Part shown: one piece after another, positions 33,053 to 45,613 of the stretch | Position numbering within the stretch: the first letter of the stretch is position 1 | Layout: each line of letters begins with the position of its first letter | NCBI GenBank assembly: GCA_941918925.1 | Contig: OW799233.1 | Span: 1,480,001 to 1,544,000 of the forward strand | Reading direction: 5' to 3' | DNA: 64,000 nt | From: Phyto melanocephala | Lineage: Eukaryota > Arthropoda > Insecta > Diptera > Rhinophoridae | Translations under genes and position numbers: made by a program | The notes under the pieces: generated by a model | The model's database searches: none | What the model saw: the letters and a program-made list of their open reading frames with translations, nothing else | What the model was told of the DNA's origin: nothing

Positions 33053-35510
33053 TAGTAACAAATACTTGCTCCATGTTTAGCTAACTTGGTCATCTATGTG
33101 TGTGTGTTTTTGTGTGCTTGCTTCTGCAATTGTGTGATAAAGTTGAATCTACACTCGTGCCGAAAACGTGACCTAGGCAGCTCAAAAATCTACACTTGCA
33201 CCAATAACATTTGCAGACAAAGCACTGGCTGCAGCATGCAAGAATCTATTCACACTGCTGCCATGCAAAGTAAAAAACTAAAGCCACCAGCTATTCGGAA
33301 AATCTGACATGTAAGGGTAGAGGAAAACCACTACTACGCTACCTACACTACTGATACAACCACCCGCGATTTTCAACTTTTGTCTATTTTTGCTAGAGGA
33401 GTAAAATGTTGTCCGTCCGCTTGTCTGCATGTCTGTCCCGTGTAAGTAATGAAACACGAGGTTAATAATTTGCACTATGCAGTTATTGTGTTGTATCTTT
33501 TTTGTGACTCTGTTTATTTGTTAATACTCATCGTATACGTATATTTGACTAAAAATGTATTTGTGTGTGCTTTTTTTTGTTATTGTCAATATTTAAGAGA
33601 TACATATTTAAACTTGACTTTGCTCATATGTACACAAGTATGAACTGAAATCGTTTTAAAATATTGATACATGTGTGTACTTGTTATGTATGTACACACA
33701 AATATATTGTCTATTGTACGTAAAATATTAAACAAAATATGGCAGGTTCGATAAAGCTGTGGTTATTTCTCACTTTAAAGTTAATGGTACAATATTAATC
33801 TTAATTTTCTCATGTGTATGCTACATATAAGCTTATCCTTTGCCTTATATCAGGCTGAAATTTTATCTTGATTTTCGCAGTTACACTCTGTATTTTTTTT
33901 TTTTTTTTTAATATTTCACAGTGGTTCGATAAGAAATACATAAAGGTGTAGTACGTATGTGACACTTAAGCAACTCAACATAAGACTAATTAAATAAAAA
34001 ATGTTATTAAAAACTTGAGGTAACTAACATAATGCATTAGCGGCCAGTTCGTTAATTTTATGTGTGATAAAACTTTCTTTTGCAGATTACAGTAGGACTA
34101 CTGTGCATTTATACGTTCATTTATAACTAAAAACGGCGTGTTGATAAAAAATTAAATTGTTTAAAGGGGGGAATGGGGTATAGGTTTATATGTACATACA
34201 GGTACAAAAACATATAAAAATGAAGCAAGTGAAATTGTTTCCAATGAAAACTGTTTATGTTTGTACGTGCACGTAGTGAAAGGGATGGTTTCATAAATCA
34301 AAAGATACAAATTTACAATCATTATTGATTTCTGTACAGCGTGATGTGTCCCTATGAATTAATCATAATTAGTTTAATCATATAAAATGTCTTAAATCGT
34401 AACACATGAAACAGATTTTGTATGATTGATAATCACAAGCTTATGTGAAAAAAATAAATAAATTTAAGCGTAGAAAGCTTTTTTAAAAATTTCTTCTTAC
34501 CAACTCATTACCTACTTTGTAAGTTTTTTAAAAAAGTTTTAGTTATGAGTGGCTGTGAAATATTCGCACTAGTTTTCTGTACTTTTACATCACAATAAAC
34601 ATATTGTTTTTATTAAAAAAAAAAAAAAAATAATTGACTTAAAAAATATAACTAAATAGTTGTTGTCGACAATCTTTAAACCATGGCATTCAGTTTCCAT
34701 CAACATTAAACACTTGTACCAAGAAACTTGTCTTCATAAGCGTAATAACCATTATAATGTATTTACCATCATGCGATATACTTTTTTTTTCCTATTCAAT
34801 TTTGGAAAATATGTGAAACAGCTTTAAATAATTTCACATAGTACGTATGTACACATACATACATACATACATACATATATATTTTCTTCAGATAATATTA
34901 ATAAAAAAAAAAGAAAAATTAATAAATTATTAAAACTACATACTAAGAAGAAAAGAAAAACCAAATAAATAAAATTGTGAATAGATATTAGTCTCAGTTA
35001 AGGCTCCGGGGCGTTATAGTAGCTGTAACAGTTTATGGGTAAAACAAGTTGTATAATTCAACCAATAAAGCATGTTGTGCATGAAAATTGTATTTTACTG
35101 AAATTGCAAGAAATTAAATATTTCGTGTAAAAATGTTGAAACAATTATATTCATTAGTATTAGGAATTTAAGGTGAAATTTAACAATAATCATTTGCATC
35201 GCTTTTAAACATCATAACTGTACTATTTAAATATATAAATTTATAATTGTACATAAATGTCAGGTCAGATAATTGGCAATTCGTTCAAGACTGTCTAGTC
35301 GTAAACAATGTTGCCAGACCGAATAATAAAAACTAACTTCATAAATAGTTATAAAATGAAGATCTTAAGTCAGAATTTATAGTTTTTATTCAATGCCAAA
35401 CTAAATATGCAGTTTTCCAAATTTTCATTAAAAGAACAAATAAATACGATTAGGAGCAGGTGTACTAGAAAATTTTGGACTGTTATTAATTATAATTACT
35501 TTAGACCTAG
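33053..35510. other. non-coding stretch; GC-richer at 33150-33450
   Basis: Positions 33150-33450 are noticeably less A+T-rich (CACTGGCTGCAGCATGCAAG, CCACTACTACGCTACC) and end near a good donor-like CGT|GTAAGTAA at about 33440, so an untranslated exon is possible. No protein is recognised in either frame set. A CATA run lies at 34854-34877. The rest is ordinary A+T-rich sequence. Confidence 0.4.
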
Positions 35511-35989
35511 GGATGGGCAAATGAAAACAATTTATCAAAGTTAGGTAATGCTGGTGCAGTTTAGATCATGTTTTACTTGCGAGACCATTAATTTACACAT
35601 TGTTAATCGCTCCAAATTGTAATTCATGTAGCAGCTATACGCAAAGTGAAATTAATTATTTTAAAACGGGATCTAATATTGCTACTATGGACAAACAAGA
35701 ATATTTATTTAAAAGAACAATTATTTTTTTAAACATTTTTAGAAGAGCATCTTTTGCACTCAGTCCTAATCTCGTGGATGGGCCTAAAATTTCCTATGCT
35801 TGTCGAATTGAATTCGTTAGCAAAACTGTTATCAGCTCCAAATATTTCTGATGTGACTTCTCTGAATGGGGCCAAAATAAGAACAATATCTCTTATCATC
35901 TTATATATTAAGAGGCAAGTTGATTTTTTCTTACCTTCAAGTTGTACAACCGATTTTAAAATATACCATTTATATACAATCTCAATCAT
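35511..35989 (-). pseudogene. possible hAT-like transposase relic
   Basis: The minus-strand frame at 35989-35729 reads IRDIVLILAPFREVTSEIFG followed by ADNSFANEF, loosely like the L-x-P-(F)-x-x-x-T-x-x-(L/I)-(S/F)-G segment upstream of the dimerisation region in hAT transposases. AGGGATGGGCAA at 35511-35522 resembles some hAT ends. The opposite end, the catalytic residues and a TSD were not found. The assignment is weak, and a chance ORF is possible. Confidence 0.25.
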
Positions 35990-36314
35990 ATTAAAATTCT
36001 TTCAGTATTTTAGGAGTTATACGCAATTAAAGTGGCGAAAACTATATGTGTGTAACAATAAAAAAATATAAAAATTGTTTTTGCAAAGAGTTTTTTTTTT
36101 TTTGTATTTGGTAAGAAATACAAATCAAAGAGAGTGTAGCCTAGTCTTGATTTTTTTTTCTGTTTTAGATTTTGTGTTAACAGTTCATTGGTTTAATTTT
36201 AGGAAAGAAATTCTAGTCGAAATAAATAAAAAGATAAAAATATAAATTGCCTGAATAAGATTAAGAATACAAACAAGTAATACAAAATATGAAACTTCAG
36301 ATAAAACAATCTGT

Positions 36315-36400
36315 ATATCGATGCATCGAAGTTAAAAATAACGATATATCGACACAAAAATATTGTCGATATATACAAACATATGTACATATGTCGATAT
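36315..36400. promoter_or_regulatory. cluster of TATCGA/ATCGATA-type motifs
   Basis: Within 86 bp there are ATATCGATGCATCGA, CGATATATCGAC, TGTCGATATAT and TGTCGATATTT. TATCGATA-like words are binding sites for DREF/BEAF-type proteins in Drosophila. The cluster could equally be the subterminal region of a DNA transposon. Confidence 0.25.
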
Positions 36401-36723
36401 TTTTAACCAAACCTATTTGAAACTATAAACAAAAGACTTCGAGCTCAAACTTCTTAATAAATAACGACTAAAGGCATGTGTCCTAAGTCTTTCGTTTTTT
36501 TTTCATTTTAATGTATTCACTTAATAAAAACTTTTTAAACAACTCCAATAACTTCATACTCACAATGACCACATGCAGATTGTGTTTGTACTATTCTAAC
36601 ACAGTTTAAGAAAAAAAGATTTATTTAAATATAAAAGATACATGGGTCACTAACCTAAAAACAAAATCTGATAACAGAACACCTTATTTTTAAATGAATA
36701 ATGAATACATACGAACATGAATT

Positions 36724-36725
<2 letters not shown>

Positions 36726-36755
<30 letters not shown>

Positions 36756-36762
36756 TGTATGT
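36726..36762. repeat. TATG microsatellite
   Basis: About nine uninterrupted TATG units, followed by related ACATATGTATGT sequence. Confidence 0.9.
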
Positions 36763-38998
36763 ACATATGTATGTGTGTATGTACGTATATACAAGAGCAA
36801 CTATTACACAACATGTGAAAAATAGTAGCAAAAAAAAAAAAAAAAAGACAGAAAATAATCTACAACATTAACAACCAGTCATCCAATGAAGCTACTAGTA
36901 AGTTAGCCAGCCAACCATCCAACCAAACAACGAAACAGCCACTTAAATCATATAATGACAATAACAGCATGTGTAATAAAGAACAAATTAAAATACTTTA
37001 ATTTACGCCAAGCATATAAATACAATTAAAAGCACCAAGAATTATACGCAGCTACACAGACACACAAATTACCAACATACCAAACAATCAACAAGATGAC
37101 TTTGAAAATCTTTCAAAAGGCAAACTTTCTATAAGCGAAGGATTGATATAAAAATCTAGCGAAATATTTGATAGAATAAATGAGCTTGACTTTTTTTATT
37201 TGTAAGTTCTAACCAGTAAGTGTGTACATTTTGTTTTGCTCTGCCGTTTACACATGTACTTGAGTTTGCGAAAATAAATATGAGAGAAAAATAGTTTAAT
37301 GTCAAAAAAAAAAAGATTTTTTTTTGGTGATTTAGTTGGTGCTTTATTTAAAAGTTATTGCGTACAACATACTTCCACCTTTTCATTTCATCTAACAGAT
37401 GAAGTAGAAGAATATTTAAATTAATGAATATTCTGTCAGCCGGTTAGTTGATCGGTTGGTCTTAAAACAAACTCAGCAAACGGAAATAATAAAATAAGTG
37501 CTGATGAGACACTGTTAGACAGTTTTGGCCTTCATGGTGGCGCATGGCCTCTACTGAGGGTTAGATACTTATAAAATAAACTGAATGAACACTTGAGTAT
37601 TTGATTGTGTATGTGTGTGTTTACGTTTTTATGCAAGAGGTAGTGTATATTACTTAGAATTAAAATAAAACAAAACAGACAAAGAAAATTATAAAAAAAA
37701 GATAATAAAATGGACAGGTTCATCACTTGGGTTGAAAGTACTTTTGTGGCAGTCACATATTTAAATGTATAATGATTTCTTGTTTGTTTATTCATTTTTT
37801 TTTATTTATGTACAGCCTAGTAAATAGTCTTTTAACCGATTAATTTGCAAAATGTTTGTAATCACTGAATAATAATAAATTTAAATACAAGTTTTTTTTC
37901 AAAATAAAATCTTTATGCAAATGTAGAGAAAGAATTGTTTTAAAAATTGCTTCTATTATTGGTAACTAATATTAAATTTGTAATTATATGTTTATGTATC
38001 TGATGCATGACGCTGAAAAAAATTATTTAAGATGCGATCGAAACGTTTGTTATAAATAATTATTATTATTATTATTATTATTTTTTTTAACAACCAGTGA
38101 TCAATTTTATTTATATTGATGAGTATTGCAATAATGACCTGATTTTTTTTTTGCTGTCCCTGAGACATATACTTATGTGCAAATATGTACTATGTATATT
38201 CCTCTGACCCTCAAGTCAGGTTAAAAAAAAAGAAACAATGTATTTATGAATCATTTACACATTGAAAATACAGTACTTTTATTGTAGTTAAAATTTATTA
38301 ATCATTGATTAACACTAAATCTGTTTACTGAAAACAAATTGATACAAGGTCTTAGGATTTTACACCTTCAAGACAATACGTATGTATTGATAATAACAAA
38401 TAGAAAGCAGCATTTTTGTTTGTTTAAAATATCTCTTGAGTGTAGATCTTTCTTGTCATTTGTACTTGTCAATAACATAAAAGGCTGATTTGATTCTCTT
38501 TTGGTTTAAGACATAATAAATTAAAAATTTGTTTCAATAACACAAATCAATGCATTGTATTGATGAACCAATATTTATATTCGCTTTACTAAGAGTACAG
38601 CTTTACTCTTCAATTTTAAACTCTTAAGAAAAGCTGCTAAAAACAACACAAATGAAATGAAATTTCGCAAGCAACAGCTGATTTGTTGAAGTTGTTAAAT
38701 GCAACCAGTTAAATATGCACTTCAGTTTCTTGAGATCTTGTATGTGCTGCTAATTAAGTTCAGCGACACCTGTGCAACTTCTATTCGTTGTAATTTGTAG
38801 TAGTTTATAAAAAACCCGATCACTATTTAGCGTTTTTTTCTCTTGCTTTAAGCGTTTTTTTTTTTAAAAAATTTGACTTGCTTTTCTTGTAAACTGTAAA
38901 CATATTAAAAATAAAAGTTTTCAATTAAAAAAAAAAAGAATATATTCGTGAATAAAAATTCAATAAAGTTAAGTTTGACTTCATAAAATTAAATTACA
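36763..38998. other. A+T-rich non-coding stretch
   Basis: No gene is recognised. Low-complexity A-rich DNA at 36825-37000 includes CCAGCCAACCATCCAACC. An ATT microsatellite lies at 38061-38083. Confidence 0.6.
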
Positions 38999-39070
38999 AA
39001 GTGCTCCGATGGACCAATGAGTAAAATGACAGCGTGCCTTGCAGATTCGATTCCTACCAGAGACTCTGGC
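38999..39070 (+). repeat. possible tRNA-derived SINE head
   Basis: GCTCCGATGGACCAATGAGT followed by GCAGATTCGATTCCTACC and AGAGACTCTGG has the order and spacing of a tRNA-like head: an A-box-like part, then a B-box-like GATTCGATTCC (consensus GGTTCGANTCC). A similar phrase, GGATTCCCACCAGAGACTC, occurs at 18914-18932, which suggests a repeated unit. No good cloverleaf is present, so this is not called as a tRNA gene. Confidence 0.35.
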
Positions 39071-39090
39071 TTGTTACTATCTAACAGGGT

Positions 39091-39471
39091 ATTTTGTTTA
39101 CACATATAAATTATTGTAAGGTACGTATGTAGGTACCTTACAAACATTTTGCAACAGCTCAGCTCACTTAATTGGTAAGAGAATAATTTTTGATTGTATT
39201 GTAAAAAAATAAACAAACAAATAATTAAATTTTAATTAAGTACATTTATGTTTTAACAAAAAAAAAAAAAAAACCCATGTTTGACATTTTTTCGAATAAT
39301 AAATACTATTTTCTATACAGAGCTCTATTGCAATTTATTTGCAAGTAAATATTCAACACAAACAAATAAATTATATTAAAGAAAGGGTTGCTTGAATTAT
39401 ATTTATGGTTAATAAACGCTTTTTATGGTAACACTTATGGGCCCAGCATCTGCAAAGAAGAAAGAAAGAAA
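39091..39471. other. A+T-rich stretch upstream of the promoter
   Basis: Nothing recognised except an A homopolymer near 39260. The AAAG repeat at 39457-39470 leads into the GAGA run of the promoter. Confidence 0.5.
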
Positions 39472-39665
39472 GCTCGCTCTCTCTTGTTTGCCAGGCTTAA
39501 GCCATAAAACTCTCATGTAAATATTTTCATTGCTCTAACCGTTTATTTGATTGTACAAGTATGTTTGTCAGTTAAAGACTTTTTCCCCGCCATTTAGAGG
39601 TTTTATGTTTAAGTTTAACACAATTACTGCACAGTTCCGTCACAAGCTTCCACTAGAGCGGTTCG
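39472..39665 (+). promoter_or_regulatory. DPE-type core promoter with upstream GAGA element
   Basis: An initiator ACAGTTC (39631-39637) gives +1 at A39633, with five of six bases matching TCAGTT. GGTTC at 39660-39664 falls exactly at +28 to +32 and matches the DPE consensus RGWYV fully. The wider GAGCGGTTCG resembles the CGGTTCG form seen in many fly DPE promoters. Positions +18 to +29 match the MTE consensus at 8 of 12. There is no TATA box. CTCGCTCTCTCTT at 39473-39485, about 150 bp upstream, is a GAGA-factor site. The downstream sequence (ACACAACAACAAAACG) resembles a fly 5' UTR. This is the best host feature in the window. It would fire rightward into a gene whose coding exons are not seen here. 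Confidence 0.58.
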
Positions 39666-39699
39666 TTCGGTGCGGATAGCTAAATAATATTTATAAAAG

Positions 39700-42600
39700 T
39701 TCTTTAAAAAAATATAAAACACTATCAAGAAGTTTACACTAAAACACAACAACAAAACGAAAAAACAAATGTTGTTTTAACAAAAAAAAAAAAAATAATA
39801 AAAAAAAAACATGTTGTTGTATTACATACTTTAATATTTATATAAATACATATGTATGTATAGACCTACTCCTTGTATGCAGAAGTGTGTGTGAATATTT
39901 AAATGTATGTACATGTGAGCAAGCTAACTAACAAATTTGCAATATTGTCTTGAGTGAATTACAAGTTAAAGATCATTTCGATATCAACGATAAATGCCAT
40001 TTTTAAAAGGAAATTACTTTTCCTCCATGTCTCAATCCATCACTAATACTCGTCGTAATATCATTAATAAAAACAAATAGAAAAAATTGTAATAATCGCA
40101 AATGGAAGGTGTTTTACTTACCTATAAAAATGTATTGTAATAAAATTATTTAAAAAAAAATACGTATGTAGGTTGTTTATGTTGTTTGTTTATGTGCAAA
40201 AATTAAATCAATGCTTAATATTATAAATGTCAAAAAAAAAAAAAAACAAGGAAATATTAATAATAATTACTGTCATATCGATATTTTGAAATTAACAAAT
40301 GAAAGAACAATACCAGTCAACACATTACAAAAATAGAAAAAAAAATTATTTAATGCTTTTGGTCTTATTTAAAAGTGAGAGTTCATTGATCATATAATTT
40401 CAGTTTGATTTTTTCATTTATTTATACCTCTGTTTAATAATTATTTATGCAATAGTCGCAAAAAGTGGTGCGCATGCGTTTGAAATGTTAAAAAACGAGA
40501 AATAAGAAATACATACAGGCACATGTACATACGTACATACGTATAATTTGAATATTGTCTGCACAAGTTATTGTTGTTGTCAGCGAAATATTACCTCTGA
40601 AAAAGTGAATGGCGAAAAGTTATTATTATCAGCTAAAGCACGTACAAATTTATTACTAAATCGTACAGGAAAATTATTAAATCGGTCAAGTGCGACGAAT
40701 ATATTGCAGACAAAGTTACATTTTAAACAACTAAAACTGTCAAATAAATAATTTCGATATCAAAACATGTTTTTCGTTTATTATTAAATTTTAATCAAAA
40801 AAGAATTATTGTAAATAATTTTCTATTTAAATTGTTTTTTTTTTTTGCGACAAACTGTCCTATTTCGGCCATTGGTATCATTGATGCCAAATTTAAAATC
40901 TTTAAAAGATCTAACACAATAAATGTACTACGATATAATAAAGAAAAAACTAACACTAAACTGTTTACCCAATTGGCATTGTACAGATCTACTTTCTTTC
41001 ATTTGGCAAAATACTTTGCCGGTAAAAATAATTCTATTCAGCACCAAAAATTCCTTGATAGCACAAGGCAATACACTTTCGCTAAAAAGAAACAGGTAAT
41101 CGATAAATTTTGGGGTCGGTTAATCTCAAATTTTTTTTCACGTTACAGTTTTGAGCCATATTAAAGACACGCATTATAGATAATAATAATAATTTTGTAA
41201 TATAAAATGTTTTGAATTTTTATATGGCTCCCCCAAAGACACCTTTTCGATTTAGAAAAAGTCTGTAAGGTCAAAATAACCATTCAATAAAGGCAAATAC
41301 TTAAAAGAAAAAATAATCGGCGTTAAAAAATGTCTCAATACATTCCCGATATTTTCTATAGCTGTTCTACAATAAATCAATCTGTTAAAAGCCATGCCGA
41401 ATAAATGATATCAAATACTCTATTCATTATTTGTACAAAATATCATAGCTTTGTTAAAAAAAGTTGGCTTTTATTTATTTATTTATTTGATTAGTTAGAA
41501 GAAGGGCATTTATATCCATTATGATTTGGTAATCTGGTCTATTGTTAAACAATAATAACTAATTATATCTCCAATTTATCCAAATATTATGAAAGACTAT
41601 GTGTGCAGAAAATCAAAAGTTGGAAAGTTTTTTTTAATTAACTCTGTTCCATATTTTTGTATTTATTTTACCTTCTTCCAACTGACGGTTCAATTGAGAT
41701 TGTAAGGTGTAGGCATTAATCACTTTGAGGTATTATTTGCTTTAAAAGTTTACTCTGTTTGATCTCTTCATTTCAAGTTCCCACATTAACTAAACGAAAA
41801 GATATAGAGAAAATATTTATTTTATTTTTGTAATCTTTTACATTTAAGCAATAATTTTTGTAAAGATTTACAATCTGTAAGAGAAGAAGGCTCTTATTGT
41901 GTAACAAATAAAATGTTATGTATGTTTGTGTATGAGCTTTGATATTCTGTTGCAAATGCTACGAACTCTGTTTGTTCACTATGCGTTTAGCAAATGGCCA
42001 ATCAACCAAGCAATTTATTTCTATGGTCAGACACAGAACCAGCAACATCAAGTTATATCAATCGAAATGTACGTTTTACAAAAAGCTTATTCTCGTGGTA
42101 GACTTTCAATCTTGTTAAATAGAAGAGCAAAGTAGAAAAAAAAGTTAAATTAATTTATAATATGCGTGTCACGTTGCTGTGTATCAAGTTCAAATTGCAT
42201 TTACTGTCAACATAAAACGCAATGCGGTCATATTGTTATACAGACACACATATGACTGAACATTCGTACACCGCTAATCTAGCAACTTTAAGAAGAAGAT
42301 AGACACACAGTCATACAAAAACACACAAACGAGATACTTGAAGACTTGTTTCCACAAAAATTAGGAGCATCTTTAGTTTATTTAAAAAGGCACGCATGAT
42401 TGCAAAATACAAAATAAATTTACTCTTCATTACATACATACTTAAATACTAGTTTTCGTTCTCTTTTAGTTGTCTTAAGTAGAAGTATGAGTGTAGTATC
42501 AGTTAGTTCGTCCAACCAACCATCCGTCCGTCCGTCCATTAGTCAGTCAACAAGTTATTTATTTAGTAGTTCAACATACATCAGTTTTATTTTTGTTTTT

Positions 42601-43071
42601 TATAAATTTTTTTTATAAAGTGCAGTCAGACCTTGTTGTGGTGGGCTTTAGGTGAGCCTTCATTAAAAGACATTTTCGTCAGTAATGAGAAATAAATGTT
42701 AAAGAATAGGGAAAAGTGTTGAAATCTTAAAATTAACACCATTTTATATACTAATTTGTTTTAATTAAGAAATTAAAATAATTAAACAACAAATTACTCT
42801 GTTAGTCTTTGTCCCATCTAGTTGCGGTAACTTTTTCTGTTGTTAAAAATATTTATTTTATTTATTCTATGATAATATTGAAGATTTATTTTTTTTTTTT
42901 CTTTTTGGTTTTTAAGTTACAATTTGTGTATGTATGCGTTTAATATGTAACAAAATACTATATTTTCATACTAAGATATATTCAGGTTGGGACTTTATAC
43001 TTTATATTTTAATTTGCGAGTCTTTAAATGACTTGAATAAAAATTTTATCAATAATTGTCAAAAAATATAA
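39700..43071. other. non-coding stretch downstream of the promoter
   Basis: The first part may be 5' untranslated exon or intron. Two plus-strand ORFs (40548-40751, 67 aa; 40832-41164, 110 aa) have no recognisable domain and are Lys/Asn/Phe-rich, so I do not call them genes. A CAACCAACCATCCGTCCGTC low-complexity patch lies at 42515-42535. Long T runs occur near 40835 and 42890. Confidence 0.45.
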
Positions 43072-43855
43072 AAAAACAAGTAAGAATGCTATATTCGGCC
43101 ATGCCGAATCTTATATACCCTTCACAACGTGTAGTCATGCAATAACAGTTGCTTGTATCACCATTCATCCCATATGAAATACGTACACGTATGTATGTTA
43201 AAAAAAAAACAAAAAAAAAAAAATTTAAAAAAAAAAAATTATTATATATATAATATACATATATAAAACAAAAAAAAAAATAAAAAAAAATATTAAAAAA
43301 AAATTAAAAAAAAATAATAATAAAAATATAAATAATATATTAAATAAAAAATAAAAAAAAAATAAAAAAAAAAAAATTAAAAAAAAATTTTTAAGAAAAT
43401 TAAAAAAAAATTTTTTTTGGCTCAGCTGGGATTCGATGCCACGTTTTCTCTAACCAGTATACACGTTTGTATGTATGTATGTTGTTGTTGTAATGTTGTT
43501 TTTGTGAAAAAAAAATCGAGGTGGTCGTGGGTTTTTGCTCATATCTCAGTTGTTTATGTACCGATGTTTCTGATTTTCAATACCGATCTACTCCCGAATA
43601 TTTCTGATATTTTAATACCTTACCCGGGTCCAACCTATGTCGGGGGGCTTCAAAAAGTTGATTTTAACATACACACGGACAGACGGTCAGACGGACAGAC
43701 GGACAGACTGACAGACTAACAGGGCTTAATCGACTCCCCTATTCATAAGCTTTCATAAAATATATACTTTATGGGGTCGGAAATGAAAATTGTAGAAATT
43801 TCACACGGAATGACAAACCTATATATACCCTTTTTCACTGTGTGAAGGGTATAAA
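43072..43855 (-). repeat. short-type ATACCCTTCAC repeat, reversed
   Basis: It starts AACAAGTAAGAATGCTATAT, TTCGGCCATGCCGAA and ends GTGTGAAGGGTATA. It contains long A-rich tracts (43201-43420), the tRNA-like box on the minus strand at about 43425-43462, a tandem GACAGACG block (43677-43710) and the conserved GACTCCCCTATTCATAAGC block. It is very similar to the copy at 44777-45613 in opposite orientation. The ORF at 43417-43719 lies within it. Confidence 0.75.
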
Positions 43856-43916
43856 AAAATAAAGTTAACTAACGTACACAGTCAGATAGCTGAGAGAGGA
43901 AGCGAAGCGACAAAAA

Positions 43917-43978
43917 CATACATACATACATACATACATACATACATACATACATACATACATACATACATACATACA

Positions 43979-44008
<30 letters not shown>
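43917..44008. repeat. CATA microsatellite, about 23 units
   Basis: An uninterrupted CATA run, the longest in the window. It lies just outside the reversed repeat copy. Minus-strand ORFs reading Met-Tyr-Val-Cys repeats are a by-product of this run. Confidence 0.95.
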
Positions 44009-44010
<2 letters not shown>

Positions 44011-44776
44011 GGCGTATACACATGCATCGTAAGTACCAAATGTGGGTCAATAAGCTTAACTATTAGGCTATAATTCTTAAAGAGGAATATCTGGTTCAAA
44101 CCAGAAGCGTGAATTTGGTTTGTGCGTTTAAGATAATACTGTTGTTAACAAATAATCTATTATACATTCAAATAATTATTATTAAATAATGAAGTCCACG
44201 CAAATATTGTTTATAAATAAAACAGAAGACTTTATGGAAAATAAAAAACAACTTGAATATCAATAATTTTCCATAATGAAAATTGGCTTAAAAAAAACAT
44301 TGTAACCAGATGGCAGGAACTTTTAACTCTGGTAAATTTAAATTTTCTGCATAAAATTACTAATATATCCAATGGACTTTACAACAGTTTAGTCATGGAT
44401 ACTACCTCAAGCAGTTGCTCTATTACGTTAAAAAAAAAATCTGTAAAAATTATTTTGTTGGGTTCCTATTTCATTTTCTCTTTGGGAAGTTAATTCTTTG
44501 GGAACTTGGTTCTACCACCAGAACAATAGCCATTCTCTTGTGCTACATGAAAAATTTAGTTGTAGCTGTAATGTGTTGTTGTAAGTGCATGGAAATGTTT
44601 TGCTTGTATATATACATATATATAAGAGGTTGGATCAGATTTGTGCATATAACTTGAATTTGGCTATTTTCATTGACATCAAGTTTTATATCTCGGGGCT
44701 ACATAGGCTATATAAGATTAATTAGAATACATTTGGTTTAGTTGTTTGAAATTGTGTATTTTTTATTTGTTTTTAT
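44009..44776. other. A+T-rich spacer between two inverted repeat copies
   Basis: No gene is recognised. Confidence 0.6.
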
Positions 44777-45613
44777 TATACCCTTCACACAGTGAAAAAG
44801 GGTATATATAGGTTTGTCATTCCGTGTGAAATTTCTACAATTTTCATTTCCGACCCCATAAAGTATATATTTTCTGAAAGCTTATGAATAGGGGAGTCGA
44901 TTAAGCTCTGTCAGTCTGTCCGTCTGTTCATGTGTATGTTGAAATCAACTTTTTGAAGCCCACCGAAATCGCTTGGACCCGGGTGAGGTATTAAACTATC
45001 AGAAATATTCGGGAGTAGATCGGTATTGAAAATCAGAAATATCGGTTCATAAGCAACTGAGATATGAGCAAAAACCCACGACCACCTCTATTTTTTTTCA
45101 CAAAAACAACATTACAACAACAACATACATACATACAAACGTGTATACTGGTTAGAGAAAACGTGGAATCGAATCCCAGCTAAGCCAAAAAAAAAATTTT
45201 TTAAGTTTTTTTAATTTTTTTTTAATTTTTTTTTATTTTTTATTTAATATATTATTTATATTTTTATTATTTTTTTTATTTTTCTTTTAATTTTTTTTGT
45301 TTTATATTTATTATTTATATTTTAATTATTTTTTTTTAATTTTTTTTTTAATTTTTTTTTAAATTTTTTTTTATTTTTTTTTTAAATTTTTCAAATATTT
45401 TTTTTAAAATTTTTTTTTTATTTTTTTTTTAACATACATACGTTAGTTTTTAATTTAACAATGGGATGTTGTTATATATGTATGTTTTTTATATGTATGT
45501 ACGTATTTTATATGAGATGAATGGTGATACAAACTACTGTTATTGCATGACTGCACGTTGTGAAGGATATATAAGATTCGGCATGGCCGAATATAGCACT
45601 CTTACTTGTTTTT
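44777..45613 (+). repeat. short-type ATACCCTTCAC repeat, forward
   Basis: It starts TATACCCTTCACACAGTG and ends AAGATTCGGCATGGCCGAAT then AGCACTCTTACTTGTTTTT. It contains the tRNA-like box (ACTGGTTAGAG, then GGAATCGAATCCCAGC, at about 45148-45180) followed by T-rich tracts of more than 200 bp. The ORF at 45466-45660 belongs to it. It pairs with the copy at 43072-43855 as a long inverted repeat. Confidence 0.75.

Noticed and set aside
35754..36071. 105-codon plus-strand ORF
   Set aside because: It overlaps the minus-strand frame that looks slightly more like a transposase. Neither is convincing, and the plus reading has no motif.
40548..41164. Two plus-strand ORFs (67 and 110 codons) downstream of the DPE promoter
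   Set aside because: They are Lys/Asn/Phe/Leu-rich with no recognisable domain, at a length expected by chance in A+T-rich DNA. Position after a promoter is not enough to call a gene.
43865..44099. Minus-strand ORFs with Met-Tyr-Val-Cys repeats
   Set aside because: These are translations of the CATA microsatellite.
45148..45186. CTGGTTAGAG...GGAATCGAATCCC as a functional tRNA gene
   Set aside because: The A-like and B-like boxes are far too close for a tRNA, no cloverleaf forms, and the unit recurs in dispersed repeat copies.
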